Below, one piece after another: positions 1 to 11,345 of a stretch of 64,000 nucleotides of DNA; the first letter of the stretch is position 1, and each line of letters begins with the position of its first letter. The DNA lies in contig NC_092225.1 of the NCBI RefSeq assembly GCF_036320965.1, positions 2,018,756-2,082,755 of the forward strand, given 5' to 3'. Under the pieces are notes generated by a model. That model had not been told where the DNA came from. It saw only the letters and a list, made by a program, of their open reading frames with translations, and ran no database searches. Position numbers and translations under genes: made by a program. Source of the stretch: Panulirus ornatus. Its lineage: Eukaryota; Arthropoda; Malacostraca; Decapoda; Palinuridae.

Positions 1-344
<344 letters not shown>

Positions 345-1443
345 TTTTTTTTCTTTTTTTTTTTATACTTTGTCGCTGTCTCCCGCGCTTGCGAGGTAGC
401 GCAAGGAAACAGACGAAAGAAATGGCCCAACCCCCCCCATACACATGTATATACATACGTCCACACACGCAAATATACATACCTACACAGCTTTCCATGG
501 TTTACCCCAGACGCCTCACATGCCTTGATTCAATCCACTGACAGCACGTCAACCCCCGTATACCACATCGCTCCAATTCACTCTATTCCTTGCCCTCCTT
601 TCACCCTCCTGCATGTTCAGGCCCCGATCACACAAAATCTTTTTCACTCTATCTTTCCACCTCCAATTTGGTCTCCCTCTTCTCCTCGTTCCCTCCACCT
701 CCGACACATATATCCTCTTGGTCAATCTTTCCTCACTCATTCTCTCCATGTGCCCAAACCACTTCAAAACACCCTATTCTGCTCTCTCAACCACGCTCTT
801 TTTATTTCTACACATCTCTCTTACCCTTACGTTACTCACTCGATCAAACCACCTCACACCACACATTGTCCTCAAACATCTCATTTCCAGCACATCCATC
901 CTCCTGCGCACAACTCTATCCATAGCCCACGCCTCGCAACCATACAACATTGTTGGAACCACTATTCCTTCAAACATACCCATTTTTGCTTTCCGAGATA
1001 ATGTTCTCGACTTCCACACATTCTTCAAGGCCCCCAGAATTTTCGCCCCCTCCCCCACCCTATGATCCACTTCCGCTTCCATGGTTCCATCCGCTGCCAG
1101 ATCCACTCCCAGATATCTAAAACACTTCACTTCCTCCAGTTTTTCTCCATTCAAACATACCTCCCAATTGACTTGACCCTCAACCCTACTGTACCTAATA
1201 ATCTTGCTCTTATTCACATTTACTCTTAACTTTCTTCTTCCACACACTTTACCAAACTCAGTCACCAGCTTCTGCAGTTTCTCACATGAATCAGCCACCA
1301 GCGCTGTATCATCAGCGAACAACAACTGACTCACTTCCCAAGCTCTCTCATTCCCAACAGACTTCATGCTTGCCCCTCTTTCCAAAACTCTTGCATTTAC
1401 CTCCCTAACAACCCCATCCATAAACAAATTAAACAACCATGGA

Positions 1444-1448
<5 letters not shown>
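345..1448 (-). mobile_element. R-LINE, 5'-truncated, short 3' UTR (L1)
   Basis: A minus-strand R-LINE copy. Read on the minus strand it runs from the RT motif [12 protein letters not shown] through the C-terminal domain, the short form of the 3' UTR, the CGCTACCTCGC tail motif and a poly(A) (poly(T) at 345-364). The 5' end stops at (AT)n near 1,448, so the endonuclease and the RT fingers are missing. The sequence is close to L2, L3 and L10, which share the short 3' UTR, so these four probably form one subfamily. Confidence 0.9.
549..1448 (-). pseudogene. reverse transcriptase C-terminal part (L1)
   Basis: Partial R-LINE reverse transcriptase on the minus strand. It begins at the end of RT motif B (MSPWLFNLF), keeps the catalytic FADDTALVADS of motif C, the FRYLGVDLAADG block (motif E) and YGCEAWAM. 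It is then cut by a TAG codon at 774-776 where other copies have GAG (glutamate, in [11 protein letters not shown]). The frame continues beyond the stop as [10 protein letters not shown] to the C-terminal [15 protein letters not shown] and ends at the usual stop at 549. The copy is therefore truncated at the 5' end and carries one nonsense change. Confidence 0.85.

Positions 1449-1508
<60 letters not shown>
1447..1508. repeat. (AT)n microsatellite
   Basis: (AT)n run joining the truncated 5' end of L1 (-) to the palindromic 5' head of mini element S1 (+). Confidence 0.95.
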
Positions 1509-1511
<3 letters not shown>

Positions 1512-1705
1512 CCCTGGGGATAGGGGATTAAGAATACTTCCCACGTATTCCCTGCGTGTCGTAGAAGGCGACTAAAAGGGGAGGGAGTGGGGGGCTGGAA
1601 ATCCTCCCCTCTCCTTTTTTTTTTTTTTTTTTATTCCAAAAAATGCCCAGTCCCTGTTCTTAACGCTACCTCGCTAACGCGGGAAATGGCGAATAGTTTG
1701 AAAAA

Positions 1706-1713
<8 letters not shown>
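1509..1713 (+). mobile_element. mini element S1 (R-LINE-derived SINE-like)
   Basis: Non-autonomous element with the head TATCCCTGGGGATAGGG, the block GAATACTTCCCACGTATTCC and GTCGTAGAAGGCGACTAAAA, a GGAAATCCTCCCCTCTC segment, then the tail ACGCTACCTCGCTAACGCGG followed by AAATGGCGAATAG, poly(A) and (TA)n. The head matches the 5' end of R-LINE copy L4 (18,671 onward) and the tail motif matches the R-LINE 3' end. Compared with S5, S1 lacks part of the middle (the GGGGCCAGGTGAGG block). It has no coding capacity. Confidence 0.85.

Positions 1714-1764
<51 letters not shown>
1714..1764. repeat. (AT)n microsatellite
   Basis: (AT)n after the poly(A) of S1. The next element, S2, is tail to tail with S1 across it. 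Confidence 0.95.
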
Positions 1765-1768
<4 letters not shown>

Positions 1769-1769
1769 A

Positions 1770-1984
1770 AATATTTGCCATTTCCAGCGTTAATGAGGTA
1801 ACGTCTAGAACAGAGAACTCGACCTTAGAGGGAATATCCTCACTTGGCCCCCTTCTCTGTTTCTTCTTTTGGAATAGTAAAAACTGCAGGGGAGGATTTC
1901 CAGCTCCCCGCTCCCTCCCTTTTAATTTGCCTTTTACGACACTCAGGCATTACATGGGAAGTATTCTTTCTCCTCTATCCCCAG

Positions 1985-1987
<3 letters not shown>
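1770..1987 (-). mobile_element. mini element S2
   Basis: Minus-strand mini element, nearly full length. On the plus strand it begins with the tail (GCCATTTCCAGCGTTAATGA) and ends with the head (CTCTATCCCCAGGAATAT). It is more diverged than S3, with several changes in the tail motif. Confidence 0.85.

Positions 1988-2081
<94 letters not shown>
1987..2081. repeat. (AT)n microsatellite
   Basis: (AT)n run between the head of S2 (-) and the tail of S3 (-). Confidence 0.95.
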
Positions 2082-2083
<2 letters not shown>

Positions 2084-2084
2084 T

Positions 2085-2311
2085 TTCATACTATTCGCCA
2101 TTTCCCGCATTAGCAAGGTAGCGTTAAGAACAGAGGACTGGGCCTTTGAGGGAATATCCTCACCTGGCCCCCTTCTCTGTTCCCTCTTTTGGAAAATTAA
2201 AGAAAACAATGATGAGAGGGGAGGATTTCCAGCCCCCTGCTCCCTCCCCTTTTAGTCGCCTTCTACGACACGCAGGGAACACATGGGAAGTATTCTTTCT
2301 CCCCTATCCCC

Positions 2312-2317
<6 letters not shown>
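2085..2317 (-). mobile_element. mini element S3
   Basis: Full-length minus-strand mini element. On the plus strand: tail ACTATTCGCCATTTCCCGCA, GGTAGCGTTAAGAACAGAGG, GGGAATATCCTCACCTGG, GGGGAGGATTTCCAGCCCC, GTCGCCTTCTACGACACGC, head CCCCTATCCCCAGGGATA. Together with S5 and S6 it defines the consensus. Confidence 0.9.

Positions 2318-2391
<74 letters not shown>
2316..2391. repeat. (AT)n microsatellite
   Basis: (AT)n run between the heads of S3 (-) and S4 (+), a head-to-head junction. Confidence 0.95.
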
Positions 2392-2392
<1 letters not shown>

Positions 2393-2402
2393 GTATTTAT
2401 AC

Positions 2403-2548
2403 TATCCCTGGGGATATGGGAGAAAGAATACTTCCCACGTATTCCCTGCGTGTCTTAGATGGCGACTGAAAGGGAATGGAGCGGGGGGCTGCAAACCCTC
2501 CCCTCTCGTTTTTAGTTTTCCTAAAGAAAGAACTGAGGAAGTGTCCAA
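2403..2548 (+). mobile_element. mini element S4, tail missing
   Basis: Plus-strand mini element with an intact palindromic head (TATCCCTGGGGATA) and body up to AAGAACTGAGGAAGTGTCC. It then passes directly into unique sequence. The CGCTACCTCGC tail and poly(A) are absent, so it is 3' truncated, which is unusual for target-primed reverse transcription and suggests a later deletion or recombination. Confidence 0.8.
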
Positions 2549-3107
2549 GTCCTTCTTGTCCACATAATAAGTTTATGATACGCTCGCTGTCTGTCTTGGA
2601 CAATCACTTATTTACCAAATGGCGTCCTAGCTACGTTTCTTCGTTCTGTATCAGTTGACTGTTATATATCTCTCTTGTATCTCCCCTGGTGATGTGATTA
2701 TTACACGAAAGTGCACTTGGGAACTTATCGTGTTTCATTTCCCCATGGACTCATGGGAATATATATATATTGGTTGACAGAGTAGACTTGGCTGAGTGCT
2801 TGTTCCTGATTTGCAGTTAATGAATATCTTTTGAAAGCTGGATTTTCTTTTTTTTCCTAAGACTTTGAAAGCCACAGTATATCATGGTTGACAGGTATGT
2901 AGTAGGATATTTCTTTTTATTTGATATGTACTTTCATTATAACTTTTTTTTTTTTAGTTCATGATGTGTTAATACTTGAAATCTGAAGTTTGTTAAATGA
3001 CAGCCATTATTTTACTGATAAGTATTAGAGACTGTTTGGAAACCATTATTTTACTGATAAGTATTAGAGACTGTTTGGAAATGAAGGACTGTATGCAGAA
3101 TATTGAA
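2549..3107. other. unique AT-rich sequence with a 39-bp tandem duplication
   Basis: I recognise no gene here. The only structure is a perfect 39-bp direct duplication at 3,004-3,042 and 3,043-3,081 (each unit starts CCATTATTTTACTGATAAG). Confidence 0.7.
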
Positions 3108-3337
3108 TATCCCTGGGGATAGGGGAGAAAGAATACTTCCCACGTATTCCCAGCGTGTCGTAGAAGGCGACTAAAAGGGGAGGGAGTGGGTGGCTGGAAA
3201 TCCTCCCCTCTCGTTTTTTTTTTAATTTTCCAAAAGAAGGAACAGAGAAGGGGGCCAGGTGAGGATTTTCCCTCTAAGGCCCAGTCCTCTGTTCTTAACG
3301 CTACCTCGCAAACGCGGGAAATGGCGAATGGTGTGAA

Positions 3338-3346
<9 letters not shown>
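3108..3346 (+). mobile_element. mini element S5, full length
   Basis: The best complete plus-strand copy. It has the head TATCCCTGGGGATAGGGGAG, the GTCGTAGAAGGCGACTAAAA block, the middle AACAGAGAAGGGGGCCAGG and AAGGCCCAGTCCTCTGTTC, the tail ACGCTACCTCGCAAACGCGG, then AAATGGCGAATGG and A10. Its 5' flank is unique sequence rather than (AT)n, so it shows where the element starts. I could not see a convincing target-site duplication. Confidence 0.9.

Positions 3347-3407
<61 letters not shown>
3347..3407. repeat. (AT)n tail of S5
   Basis: (AT)n immediately after the poly(A) of S5 and followed by unique sequence. This shows that (TA)n belongs to the 3' end of the element itself. Confidence 0.95.
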
Positions 3408-3411
<4 letters not shown>

Positions 3412-3684
3412 AAGATTATTCCTGTTTGATGTTACTCCACAAGATAGTAGTTGGTGCAGGAGAGGCAGTGGTGTTCAGTTGGCAAAACGGAGCGCAGTGT
3501 TGTCAAAGAACTTCTCGCTTCAAAGGAGGCCATCTTGTCCCTGCTGGGTCCTGTAATGAGAAATATGGTAAACTGACTGATGGAGTTTCTCAACAGAGCA
3601 TAACCAGTTGCGATTAATGAGTCTCTAATGGAAAGGAGAGATTTTAATTCTGAAAATATCTTGGTAATAATTTAGTCTATATGT

Positions 3685-3685
<1 letters not shown>

Positions 3686-3740
<55 letters not shown>
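3686..3740. repeat. (TG)n microsatellite
   Basis: Uninterrupted TG dinucleotide run. Confidence 0.97.
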
Positions 3741-3741
<1 letters not shown>

Positions 3742-3879
3742 ACTTAGGCTTAAGAGGTTGCCGTAAAAACGTAATCCAACTTCATAAGTGTAGCGCCAAT
3801 GGTGTTTTAGGGGTGTGTGACTATGTGAGGAAAGATGGCTTCAATGGCTTTTTAGGGAGGGTGTGTTACGTCATCGGTG

Positions 3880-4560
3880 ATTAGAGAGGGTATGAAAAGT
3901 CAACGGTATTGCAGGGAGGGTGTTTAGCGTCAACAGTGTTTTGGAGAAGGTGTTTAGCTCCAATGGTGTTGCAAGGAGAGTGTGGTGTCAACTGTGTCGC
4001 ATAGAGCAATTTACATGAAGGGGAATTCAAGAGGTAGAATGCAGTAAAAGGTAGTAGGAGGAAATGTGTTGGAAGGACCGCGGGTTTAATTATCATGTTT
4101 ATACAGTGAAAGCTTAGGTCACAGAATGTTGCATGGCGGGCTTAACAGCAAGGATTTTGCAGATAGAGTGCAATAGGAAGGGTGTTGCAGAAGGTGATTA
4201 TCAGGAAGGTTGTCATAGTGAGGGAGTAAGAGGGGTACTGTTTCAGAGAGTTTAACAAGAATCGTTCTACACCGAGGATTTAACAGGAAGGGTGTTGCGG
4301 TGATGGTTTAACATGAAGGGTGTTGCGGTGATGGTTTAACATGAAGGGTGTTGCTGGGAGGAATTAAGAGGAAGGGTACTGAATTAAGGGATTTAAATGG
4401 AAGGAAGAATGCTGAGAGATCATCTGGAAGGGTGTTATAGGGAGGGCTCAACAGTCAGAATGTTGTGGATAGGATTTAATAGGAAGGGTGCAGAAAGTTG
4501 GGATTTAAAAGGTAGGCCATTGTAGTAAAGGCTTTAACATAGGTGTAGCAGGGACGGTAC
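3880..4560. repeat. degenerate minisatellite, GGAAGGGTGTTG type
   Basis: Irregular repeats of roughly 30-45 bp built around GGAAGGGTGTTGC followed by GATTTAACA. Two adjacent units near 4,300-4,350 (GGTGATGGTTTAACATGAAG) are almost identical, while the outer units are heavily diverged. No coding signal. Confidence 0.7.
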
Positions 4561-4749
4561 AGTAGGAGGAGCAAGGTTAAGCCAGCAGGGTGTGGCAAAA
4601 GGGAGGTAGCTATAACGATTATGGGAGCGCAGCGCGACACTGATGGAGACGAGCCAGCCAGGGGCGCGTGACGTCTAAGGATCTGCTTCTGATGGTGGCG
4701 TGAGAGATGGCAGCCTGTGATGCTTCCCACCTGGGGTGGGGTTGTGTAA

Positions 4750-6660
4750 TTGGCGCGTCTCCGTTGGTCTCTTCTCTGCATTTTGTTGTGTTGTGTAAAA
4801 GACTTGTCTCCGGTGATGTCGTTGCGCCTTATGCAAAGGACTCGTCTTCCTTGACTTCACAGCGTTTGGTGTGGAGGGACCTGTTGTGTCTCCGCGTCCC
4901 GTTGTGCCATGGCCTTGCCTTCACTAGTTTCTTTCGTCCCTCTTGGTTTCTGTGCGTTCTGGTTTGCGATGAACTCGTCTTCGCTGGTTTCTCTACTTCC
5001 TGTTGTGGTAATGATGGTCTTCGATGATTTCTTTGCCTCTTTGCGAGAGGGGACTCGTCTTTGTTGGTTTCTCCGCGTCACGTCCTCTGATTGGTGATTG
5101 GTCTGGGCAGCACCGTACTTTCCTTGTTTGAGGATCCTTGGTTTGTTGGAGTACCCTTGATATCTCAGCCTGTTTGAGCTATTGTTCTTGTTGTTTGCTT
5201 GGATCCGTGAGTCCTTTGGCCTCTATAAGCTTTTGTTCTTTATTTTGTTGATCTGTTGTTTGTGAGAGCATTTAAGCAGTCGTTCCTTCAATTTATTTAG
5301 TTTTTCACTTCTTTTGTTTATCAGGACCAGTTGTTCGTCTCCTCCGGTGTCGTCTCTTGTTCCTTTAGTCTGTGTGAACTGCTTTTTTATTGTGACTTTT
5401 GTTTTAACTTAGTAATTTCTCTGATGTATCCCAGTTTGAGTTTGTTGTTTTCCTTTTAGCTTGATAACTTGGTATGTTTAGCGAAAACGGAATTACTAAA
5501 TGTTTTGCCTGCTTGCCTCTATTGTCTCTCGGTTGGCTTATCTTTCTTCTGGTCTGGGTCCATCGGTTATTGGCTTCACTTTGTACATAGTATCCTTACT
5601 ATGTGTCATCTTTTGTTCATTGATCTCATGTTGTTTTAACCCATTATTCCCATATTCTTCCTTCATTTTGTTTCAGTCTATTTTGTTTTATTTTGCTTTT
5701 GTTCATTGTTCTGCTTGTTTCCTGGCGGTCCATCATTTCTAGAGTTATTTTCAAAACTCCTCCTCCGTGTATACAGTTTGTGTTTACATTTCTTTTAGTT
5801 TAGACTTGCCGTTCTAGTGATGTGATGGATCTATCGTTCATTTAGTCTGCAGTGACGCTGTTCCTTTAATATATCTAGGTTTGCCGTTCCTTTAAGGGGT
5901 TTGTCTCATTCCTTAAGTCTGGAGACCGTCAGTCAGTTTACTACGAGCTTTAGACTGCCTTCTTCCATTGTGTCATGAGGATAGAGAACGGTCAGGTCGA
6001 AGGTTGAGGCCTGTGTCGCATGGTAACCTGGCGAGTCTACCACTAATATTGCAGCACCTCTCGCATATTTGGTTACTTAATTTCTTAAGCTTTCTTGGTA
6101 CCGTACCGTGCTGTACTATACTGCACTCCCTCTAACTTGCGTTGGTTCCTTTAATGTCGTTTGGGCTATGGCTCTATTAGTTCGTTAATGTATTTGTTCC
6201 CTACAGTTTGGCTGGACTTGTGGTCTCTCCTGCTGTAAACTTGAGTATTTCTTTCCTCCAGTTTATTTTGGTTCCGTCGTTCCTTCAGTCTTACTGATCA
6301 GTCTTTCCCTGAGTATATTTGAACTCATTTCTAGAGGAAGTCTCAATCTAATTTTTCTCACAATGGTTGGGAATCATTCTATGTAAACCTAAGTCAAACG
6401 TCTAGTTCAAGTTCATCGTTTCTCTGATAAGTGTTTGAATCAATCCGTCTTCTGTCTGTGTCAACTTTTCCTGTAGTAAGTTTGAGAATATCATTCCTTT
6501 AGATATTTTTTTCCTTACGTCTTAGATTTCAATATACAATGATTCTTTGATCTTTACGGGATCTAGTTGTTTTTAGCTTGCTTGTGTCATCCTTTTAATA
6601 TTTTTTCTCCATAGTTACATCGAGATTATTCGTTTCAGTGATTGATTTAAATGCAGCTGT
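4750..6660. repeat. T-rich region of very old degenerate repeats
   Basis: No gene recognised. At 4,750-5,095 a motif like GGACTCGTCTTCNTTGGTTTC recurs every 50-60 bp. From about 5,150 a looser motif, GTTCCTTTAGTTTG, recurs irregularly. The strand is T/G-rich. I read this as the remains of old tandem arrays; self-alignment is needed to define a period. Confidence 0.45.
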
Positions 6661-6729
6661 GCTAATGAACCGCCAGGGTCGAATGCAACAACACTTCATT
6701 CCGTAACCCCTGATGCAGGATGGTATCAA

Positions 6730-6800
6730 CCTTAAAGGTCAGGTCAAAGGCCAGGCCGTCTTCCTCAAAGTGTAGTACCGTCGTGTTCAAGGTTGGTACT
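6730..6800 (+). repeat. dispersed GTGCTCAAGG-type repeat, copy 1
   Basis: Contains CCTTAAAGGTCAGGTCAAAG, CCAGGCCGTC and TACCGTCGTGTTCAAGG. The same order of blocks occurs near 35,560 and 40,046, and the CGTGCTCAAGGGTC core recurs at 41,330, 42,180 and 59,960. It appears to be a diverged dispersed family. Confidence 0.5.
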
Positions 6801-6851
6801 TAAAGCTAAGAAGGTTAAATCGTTTAGCGATACTGCAGTTTTTATCTAATT

Positions 6852-7603
<752 letters not shown>

Positions 7604-9905
7604 ACTGTACTGGTAAACAAGCAAACACCGTTGCCCGGTACAATACTAGTAAACAAGCAAACACCGTTGCCCTGTACTATACTAGTAAACAAACAAACAC
7701 CGTTGCCCGTTACAATAATAGTAAACAAGCAAACACCGTTGCCCGGTACTGTACTAGTAAACAAACAAACACCTTTGCCCGGTACAATACTAGTAAACAA
7801 GCAAACACCGTTGCCCGGTACTATACCAGTAAACAAACAAACACCGTTGCCCGTTACAATACTAGTAAACGAGCAAACACCGTTGCCCGGTATTATACTA
7901 GTAAACAAACAAACACCGTTGCCCGTTACAATAATAGTAAACAAGCAAACACCGTTGCCCGGTACTAAACTAGTAAACAAACAAACACCGTTGCCAGGTA
8001 CTATACTAGTAAACAAACACCGTTGCCCGGTACAATACTAGTAAACAAGCAAATACCGTTGCCCGGTACTATACTAGTAAACAAACAAACACCGTTGCCC
8101 GGCACAATACTAGTAAACAAGCAAACACCGTTGCCCGGTACTATACTAGTAAACAAACAAACACCGTTGCCCGGTACAATACTAGTAAACAAGCAAACAC
8201 CATCGCCCGGAACTATACTAATAACAAGCAAACACCGTTGCCCGGTACTATACAAATAAACAAACAAGCACCATTGCCCTGTACAATACGAGTAAACAAG
8301 CAAACACCGTTGCCCGGTACTATACTAGTAAACAAACAAGCACCGTTGCCCGGTACAATACTAGTAAACAAGCAAACACCGTTGCCCGGTACTATACTGG
8401 TAAACAAACAAACACCGTTGCCCGGTACAATACTAGTAATCAAGCAAACACCGTTGCCCGGTATTATACTAATAAACAAGCAAACACCGTTGCCCGGTAC
8501 TATACAAGCAAACAAGCAAACACCGTTGACCAGTACTATACTAGTAAACAAACAAACACCGTTGCCCTGTACTATACTAGTAAACAAGCAAACACCGTTG
8601 CCCGGTACTATCCTAATAAACAAACAAACACCGTTGCCCGGTACTATACTAGTAAACAAACAAACACCGTTGCCCAGTACCATACTAGTAAACAAGTAAA
8701 CACCGTTGCCCGGTATTATACTAGTAAACAAGCAAACACCGTTGCCCGATCTTATATCAATAAACAAGCAAACACCGTTGCCCGGGATTATAATAGTAAA
8801 AAACAAACACCGTTTCCCGGTACTATAGTAGTAAACAAGCAAACACCGTTGCCCGATACTATACTGATAAACAAGCAAACACCGTTGCCCGGTACTATAC
8901 TAGTAGACAAGCAAACACCGTTGCCCTGTACTATACTAGTAAACAAGCAAACACCGTTGCCCGGTACTATACTAGTAAACAAGCAAACACCGTTGCTTGG
9001 TACTATACTAATAAACAAGCAAACACCGTTGCCAGTGCTATACTAGTAAACAAGCAAACACCGTTGCCCGGTACTATACTAGTAGACAAACACCGTTGCC
9101 CGGTACTATACTAGTAAACAAGCAAACAATTGCACGGTACCATACTAGTAAACAAGCAAACTGTACTAGTAAACAAATAAACACCGTTGCCCAGAATTAT
9201 ACTCGTAAACAAGCAAACACCGTTGCACGGATTATAATAGTAAAAAGCAAACACCGTTGCCCGGGATGGATACTAGTAATCTAGTAAACGCTCTTGCTCG
9301 GTACTACACTAGTAAACAAGCAAACACTGTTGCCCGGTACTACATTAGTAAACAAGGAAACACCGTTGCTCGGGACTGTACTAGTAAACAAGCAAACACC
9401 GTTGCTCGGTACTGTGTTTGTAAACAAGCAAACACCATTACCCGGTACTGTATTAGTAAGCAAATAAACACCGTTGCCCGGGTGCTATACAAATAAACAA
9501 GCAAACACCGTTGCTTGGTACTATACTAGTAAACATGCAAACACCGTTGCTAGGTACTATACTAATAAACAAACAAACACCGTTGACCGGTACTATGCTG
9601 GTAAACAAGCAAACACCGTTGCTTGGTACTATACTAGTAAACAAGCAAACACCGTTGCCCGGTACTATACTAGTGAACAAGCAAACGCTGTTGCTCGGTA
9701 CTATACTAGTAAACAAGCAAACACCGTTGCTCGGTACTATACTAGTAAAGAAACAAAGCACTTGTTGCTCGGTACTATACAAGTAAACAAGCAAACGCTG
9801 TTGCTCGGTACTATACTATCAAACAAGCAAACACCGTTGCTCGGTACTATACTAGTAAACAAGTAAACACCGTTGCCTGATACTATACTAATAATCAAGC
9901 AAACA
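7604..9905. repeat. 36-bp tandem array (about 64 units)
   Basis: The unit is ACTAGTAAACAAGCAAACAC followed by CGTTGCCCGGTACTAT (36 bp). Because the period is a multiple of three, several frames stay open on both strands as 12-residue repeats (such as TILVNKQTPLPG). These frames lack any other coding signal and I do not call them genes. In 7,620-8,200 two variants alternate (AAGCAA with TACTAT, and AAACAA with TACAAT), giving a 72-bp higher-order period. Around 8,450-9,100 the AAGCAA form dominates, and after 9,280 a GTTGCTCGG/GTTGCTTGG variant does. Short or damaged units occur near 9,080-9,260. Confidence 0.95.
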
Positions 9906-10477
9906 ACCTCACCCGAACCCTACATCACTGTTGTTAGGATCGACAACGTGACATTGATATACCAAGCAAACACCGTCGCCTGAACCTCCTACCATTAGTG
10001 TCGCATCTCAAAACGATGTATTTGTGTACTAGTTTAAGACTGGTGCCTGAACTCCCCGTCACTGGTGTCCGAGGCTGACAACCTAACGCTGGTGTGACGT
10101 CGGTGACCCAGTGTTGGCGGCGCTGGTAATGATGTACTCAGCAAGTCAGTAATAACAGTGGGGTCTGTGTACGCCTGGGCTCGCGCTACACACAAACCAT
10201 GAGCGGTCCCTTGGCAAACTTGTTACATAACTCGTGCGATACCTGACTCTGTCAGACCAGCGTGTTAGAGTTGATACACTGTGGTGAACTAAGTACTTCT
10301 TCAAGAGAGCTTAAAGAATGCTATAGCTAACGAGCAAGAGAGATAGTCGGTTAGTTGGTTAGTTGGTTGTTGGTAATCGCCTGCGTGCATAGCATCCCCA
10401 CACTAACTCAGAGGGATAAGTTTACATTACAGGCCGGGTTAGTAATGGTGTATAGATATTTGCATCTAGTCTGTCTA

Positions 10478-10480
<3 letters not shown>
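9906..10480. other. array edge and unique sequence
   Basis: Traces of the 36-bp motif (GCAAACACCGTCGCCTGAAC) fade out by about 10,100. The rest shows no recognised feature. Confidence 0.5.

Positions 10481-10560
<80 letters not shown>
10481..10560. repeat. (TC)n microsatellite
   Basis: Uninterrupted TC run. Confidence 0.97.
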
Positions 10561-10562
<2 letters not shown>

Positions 10563-10929
10563 ATATGGTTAGAGGTGTAATACACATAATCAGATGACTC
10601 ACGAGTATAAGGAAGGGATGTTTGTTATATACAATGAATCAGTAATGGGGTTCTTGTCTTCGTGTCGGCACACCTGTGGTTCTTAGCTCTGTCTTGATAT
10701 GGTGATGACAGTGTCTTGATGAGTGCCAGATGAACCCTATACAAACAACATTGCGTTGTCAATCAGAAGTCTCCAAACTATGGGAATTAAGGAACTAAGA
10801 AACTTATTTCAAGCAAAAAGACGAGGCACAAGAACACAGATTTTCTATCACAATAAAATGTGTAACGAAAAATAAGTATTTTGAGAAAGTAATAAACTCA
10901 GCAGATAAGATGTATATACGATACGATAA

Positions 10930-11215
10930 GGATAGGCTGTAGGTACTATTAGCGCTTTGGCCTATCTGGAGATGTTAATCATGTGAACTGTAAAGTTTGC
11001 GGACGTTAGTTTGGATACAAACTAGAACACTACGTCTTAGACTGTGAAAACAAACACTATAAGAAATAGGACGACACCTTACTGTTGATGACAAGATACC
11101 TGGATAATATCGTAACCACCTGATGCATTTAGTCGGGAATTTTATCGTATGAAAGACTGTTAGCTTATGTAATGAACCAATTTTGCAACAATTTATACAG
11201 TAAATATCTACCTAC
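10930..11215 (+). pseudogene. LINE C-terminal zinc-knuckle fragment (Z1)
   Basis: In the frame starting at 10,953 the translation reads RFGLSGDVNHVNCKVCGR, a stop, then FGYKLEHYVLDCENKHY. The CKVC...H....C spacing is the CCHC-type knuckle found at the C-terminus of many non-LTR retrotransposon polyproteins. A TAG just upstream (10,950-10,952) and several later stops show it is dead. The sequence after it (11,216-11,345) recurs at 28.8 kb, as expected for an element's 3' UTR. I recognised the family from memory only; a host fragment with a similar knuckle is less likely. Confidence 0.5.
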
Positions 11216-11345
11216 TAGTGTCCGACGAAGACCCTTTGTGACCCTTGTAATACTCTTGCGCTACCGCTCACAAGAGATGAACATGGGCAGCAAGCTAGAC
11301 TCGTCGGTGATACTTGCACAAATCAAAGCAATCCGTTACATCTTA
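11216..11345 (+). mobile_element. 3' UTR of the Z1 LINE
   Basis: Contains TTGCGCTACCGCTCACAAG, ATGAACATGGGCAGC and GCACAAATCAAAGCAATC. The same blocks in the same order and orientation occur at 28,770-28,890, so this is a dispersed repeat. The match begins after the zinc-knuckle relic, which fits a LINE 3' UTR. Confidence 0.55.

Noticed and set aside
2403..2548. terminal inverted repeats of a DNA transposon (MITE) for the mini elements
   Set aside because: The palindrome is only at one end; the other end has poly(A) and (TA)n, which fits retroposition.
7604..9905. CRISPR-like array
   Set aside because: Units follow each other directly without spacers, and the context is eukaryotic. It is a minisatellite.
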